Shown: piece by piece, positions 1 to 64,000 of the stretch
Position numbering within the stretch: position 1 is the stretch's first letter
How the letters are laid out: each line of letters opens with the position of its first letter
Source of the DNA: Echiichthys vipera
Lineage: Eukaryota > Chordata > Actinopteri > Perciformes > Trachinidae
Length of the DNA stretch: 64,000 bases
Direction of reading: 5' to 3'
Assembly: GCA_963691815.1 (NCBI GenBank)
Contig: OY829655.1
Location: 31,349,167 to 31,413,166, forward strand
Notes under the pieces: generated by a model
What the model was told of the DNA's origin: nothing
Seen by the model: the letters and a program-made list of their open reading frames with translations, nothing else
Databases searched by the model: none
Made by a program: the position numbers and the translations under genes

Positions 1-61053
<61,053 letters not shown>

Positions 61054-61177
61054 GTCTGAACTACGGTGTTCCGGTCCAGAACATCCCGGAACACACACTC
61101 ACACGGTTCTGTTACAGCCCTGTGTCCGCACCGGCCTTTCCACCTTTCATAACATCTGTCAGCTCAGCCTGGAGGAG

Positions 61178-61228
61178 GCGGAAGACAATAAGTGAGGGAC
61201 CAACGGGTCCGCGGCCAAAGTCTTCCGG
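61178..61228. promoter_or_regulatory. Two inverted ETS/GABP-type motifs upstream of VWA8
   Basis: GCGGAAG at 61178-61184 and CTTCCGG (CCGGAAG on the minus strand) at 61222-61228, 125-175 bp upstream of the VWA8 ATG. GABP (NRF-2) binds pairs of GGAA sites and drives many nuclear genes for mitochondrial proteins, which suits VWA8. Seen: the motifs. Inferred: their use. Confidence 0.35.
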
Positions 61229-61264
61229 AGTGGTTCAGCGCTCCAAAGGTTCCGACCTCGTGTT

Positions 61265-61272
61265 TATGCAAA
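61265..61272 (+). promoter_or_regulatory. Octamer motif ATGCAAAT
   Basis: A perfect POU octamer ATGCAAAT followed by TAAT, about 215 bp upstream of the VWA8 ATG. An 8-mer occurs by chance in AT-rich DNA, so function is only a possibility. Confidence 0.2.
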
Positions 61273-61594
61273 TTAATGTGATTTTAACACTTGTGTTGCT
61301 TTTTAGTGGGGAATTAAATACTCAAATATATGTTTTTATAATAAATGAGTTTACATTTGGCATCTTTTTGACATTTGATCAGTTTAAAGTTGTTTAAAGT
61401 TGTTTTAGTTTATAAGGTTTTAAACTTCCTGACTGATCCTGTAACAACATGTTTACTGATGATGTAACACCGTGTTACATTATTGGGACTTTATTACACT
61501 TTCAGGAGGTTATTATTTCAAAACTGATAATGTAATAATTCACAGATAATGTAATATATATGTCCAATTTGATTAAAATCAGTTAAATGTTATT

Positions 61595-61725
61595 TAAAGT
61601 GCCAAATCATAACCAAAGTTTATCTGAGGACACTTTACAGAGCAGGTTAAAACAACACTCTGTGACTTATTTATGATTTACAGACACAACAATTCCCCCA
61701 TGAGCAGCAACAAGTCGCACTGTCT
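61595..61725 (+). mobile_element. Fish LINE/SINE tail fragment
   Basis: AAGTGCCAAATCATAACCAA, ATCTGAGGACACTTTACAGA and CAACAATTCCCCCATGAGCA match 30098-30240. Confidence 0.6.
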
Positions 61726-61825
61726 CCAATAAAAGTAGTAATAATAATAAGTATAGTTATTATATGAAGTATTAATCAAGCAATCCTGTGCACACAGTGG
61801 TGCTGAAGACCTTTAACAGAGAGGA

Positions 61826-62108
61826 ACGGACAGACAGACGGACAGACAGAGAGACACAGACACAAAGACAGACAGACAGACACAAAGACAGACAGACACA
61901 GACAGACACAAAGACAGACAGACACAGACAGACACAAAGACAGACAGACACAGACAGACACAAAGACAGACAGACAGACAGACAGACAGACACAGACAGA
62001 CACAAAGACAGACAGACACAGACAGACACAAAGACAGACAGACACAGACAGACACAAAGACAGACAGACACAGACAGACACAAAGACAGACAGACGGACA
62101 GATGGAGA
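61826..62108 (+). repeat. 26-bp CAGACA-type tandem array
   Basis: Unit CACAAAGACAGACAGACACA plus GACAGA, about 10 units. No G/C balance or frame suggesting coding. Confidence 0.95.
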
Positions 62109-62489
62109 GATGGAGACCGACCATAAAAGTGACACTAACTATAATAACATCTATAGTAATTCCTTTAGCGTTTGCAAAAACCAAATGAATTACGTCATAA
62201 AACTAAATTCTCCAAATCTGAGCCAAACTTTAATCTCTTTAAAATTGATTTTCTAAATTATTTTGAATTTATCCAAATTATTAATAATAACAAATGTGTT
62301 TAAACCACTGATGTATTAAAAGGTATATTTAAATAAATGTAATAAAATAGCCCACTTTTTACTTTAATGTATTTTTATGTATCTGTTTATGCTTTATTTT
62401 ATTTTATGCCTTTTTATTTTATTGTGTCCTGTTTTTTATGTTACGTCATTATAACTTAAGAGGGTTTTGTTCATTGAGATAACTGCAGT

Positions 62490-62755
62490 ATATTTATATA
62501 TTTATATATTTATTATATTTATTATATTTATATATTTACTATATTTATATATTTATTATATTTATTACATTTATATATTTATTATATTTATTATATTTAC
62601 ATATTTACATATTTATTATATTTATATATTTATTATATTTATTATATTTATTATATTTATTATATTTATTATATTTACATATTTATATATTTATTATATT
62701 TATTATATGTATATATTTATATATTAATTATATTTATTACATTTATATATTTTTT
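62490..62755 (+). repeat. TTATATTTA AT-only array
   Basis: About 265 bp of TTATATTTA/TTATATATTTA repeats with rare C. Strongly unwinding sequence about 500 bp upstream of the plus-strand gene's first exon. Confidence 0.95.
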
Positions 62756-62988
62756 TAATTTTCGAAACGTTCTACAAGTGTTCATATTATGAGATTTCTA
62801 AAAATATGAAAAAAATTCCCATAAAATATGAATTACGTCATTTAAATGACACTCACGCGCACATATGTATAGCCTACACACAACACCCGTGCCGTGCCGT
62901 GCCGTGCCGCGCGCGTTTTAAGTGGGTTTGACATTTATCACGTGGAGCGGAGCGCTGATAGGCTCGGCCCCCGAAAAAGTGCCCAGCT

Positions 62989-62990
<2 letters not shown>

Positions 62991-63083
<93 letters not shown>
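62991..63083 (+). repeat. (TG)n about 46 units
   Basis: Pure TG tract 167 bp upstream of the plus-strand start codon, probably promoter or 5' UTR. Confidence 0.97.
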
Positions 63084-63084
<1 letters not shown>

Positions 63085-63202
63085 AGGTGGAGGGACAAAG
63101 CGAGCGGAATCCACCCGTCCAGTGCGCACATGAGCGGCGTAGAGGCAGAGAGGCAGGCCGTGAAACCCTCTCCCTGACTCGGTTCTTCTCCGCCCCCGGA
63201 GC

Positions 63203-63204
<2 letters not shown>

Positions 63205-63238
<34 letters not shown>
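63205..63238 (+). repeat. (AC)n about 17 units
   Basis: Ends 12 bp before the ATG at 63250; complementary to the TG tract at 62991. Confidence 0.96.
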
Positions 63239-63240
<2 letters not shown>

Positions 63241-63249
63241 GTCTGGACT

Positions 63250-63297
63250 ATGGAGGATGTGGACCATTACAGCCGCAGCCCTGCCTGGGAAGAACTG
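63250..63297 (+). CDS. First coding exon of a divergent gene, possibly dgkh
   Basis: An ATG in strong Kozak context (A at -3, G at +4) opens MEDVDHYSRSPAWEEL and meets a candidate donor GTCAGT at 63298, phase 0. It lies head-to-head with VWA8. In human the head-to-head neighbour of VWA8 is DGKH (diacylglycerol kinase eta), so an alternative dgkh first exon is the natural guess, but I do not recognise the peptide itself and no diacylglycerol-kinase domain is visible. If the donor is not used, the frame stays open about 35 codons further. The rest of the gene is outside the window. Confidence 0.4.
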
Positions 63298-63303
63298 GTC
63301 AGT

Positions 63304-64000
63304 AACACCGGGGACTTTTCTCTTTGGACCCCTCCGGTTCTCCGGTTCTCGGTTCTCACTCAGCTCGTGTTCCGTTGCCGCGCGCGTGTGTTCCGGTTGA
63401 AGTGACTTCTGTTGGGGGTGGACCCGCTTTACCAGCCCCGGTGTTCCGGTCGGTGTTCCGGTCGGTGTCGTGATCTGTGAGCGGGTCCTTCATGTTGTAA
63501 GTGTCGGTTATGGAAACAGAGTCCGGAGCGTTGAGTCTTTAGAGTGAAGACCGGAAAATACACGTTTCCATCCCCGGGACTCTGTGGACGAGACATTACT
63601 CCTCTCTTCTCTTCTCTTCTCTTCTCTTCTCTCCTCTTCTCTTTGTCTAATTCAAGTCCTTTCTTCTTACCCGGTGCATTGAAAGTCATTTTAACTCGTG
63701 CTAAATGACTTTCGTGGTTCAGCAGCATCGAGACAGTTTCACTTTTTACGCAAGACTTCTTAAAATCTTATGAAAATTGGATTTAAATGATATAAATGTT
63801 CATAAAATCAAGACTTTTGTATTTCAGTCAGTATCTAGATTAAAATGTGTCTATTTTCATCATTTTATGAACCGAATATAAACTAAATATAGATTATAAT
63901 GTGAGTAATTGGACCTGTTTTGGTGATTCTCACTGTGCGTAATGAATGATCGCTCCCCTGGATGAAGCTTTTTATTGATTTATTGTTGTTTATGATTTTA
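63304..64000. other. Start of the first intron of the plus-strand gene (inferred)
   Basis: CG-rich at first, then AT-rich; a TCTTC array at 63603-63643. No further exon recognised. Confidence 0.4.

Larger units (their letters stand above)
61054..63249. promoter_or_regulatory. Divergent intergenic/promoter interval between VWA8 and the plus-strand gene
   Basis: 2.2 kb separates the two start codons. It holds ETS-like motifs near VWA8, a SINE/LINE tail fragment (about 61595-61720), a GACA-type tandem array, an AT-rich TTATATTTA array, a GC-rich stretch with five GCC-G-T/C repeats near 62887-62914, and two dinucleotide arrays in the likely 5' UTR of the plus-strand gene. No TATA box is convincing. 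Where transcription begins on either strand is not determinable. Confidence 0.5.

Overview
This window is vertebrate nuclear DNA, most likely from a teleost fish. The evidence is one large spliced gene with GT-AG introns, very dense (CA)n/(TG)n microsatellites, tRNA-headed SINEs with (GAAT)n tails, LINE reverse-transcriptase debris and a Harbinger-like MITE family carrying TTA/TAA target duplications. I see no bacterial operon, CRISPR array or viral gene. I cannot name the species.

Main gene: the minus strand from about 61053 down to position 1 is VWA8 (von Willebrand factor A domain-containing protein 8, a mitochondrial AAA+ ATPase). I placed 39 consecutive coding exons by splice signals, phase continuity and remembered similarity to vertebrate VWA8. 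They encode about 1,622 residues: a mitochondrial-type N-terminus, three AAA+ modules and the long linker. The C-terminal VWA/MIDAS domain lies beyond the left edge of the window. Every exon joins its neighbour in phase except exon 11 (45747-45883), which is one base short at a G-run; this is either an assembly error or a real frameshift.

Right edge: 61054-63249 is a divergent promoter interval with two ETS-type motifs close to VWA8 exon 1. At 63250 a first coding exon of a plus-strand gene begins. From the human gene order (VWA8 head-to-head with DGKH) it may be dgkh, but its sequence does not identify it.

Introns: most of the window is intronic repeat. Intron 37 (587-10190) holds a 31-bp minisatellite, a long pyrimidine tract, two MITEs, a SINE and CA arrays. 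Intron 36 is almost wholly a 10-bp minisatellite in unbroken register. Introns 26-33 hold LINE/SINE fragments. Introns 19-25 hold MITEs, a hAT-like foldback element nested in LINE sequence, and a 52-bp tandem repeat. Introns 14-18 are dominated by CA, TG and CGCA arrays. Intron 10 has a 19-bp minisatellite. Intron 4 has MITEs, a SINE with a 23-G run and LINE fragments. Intron 1 has LINE remnants and a GATA-type array.

The strongest non-obvious signal is directional. Read on the VWA8 transcript, (CA)n tracts sit just inside 5' splice sites (introns 15, 17, 22, 23, 24, 28, 29) and (GU)n tracts sit just before 3' splice sites (introns 14, 16, 17, 22, 31). I saw no boundary with the reverse arrangement. 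Introns 17 and 22 carry both, so their ends could pair. This matches the AC/GU intron-bridging arrangement described for fish introns.
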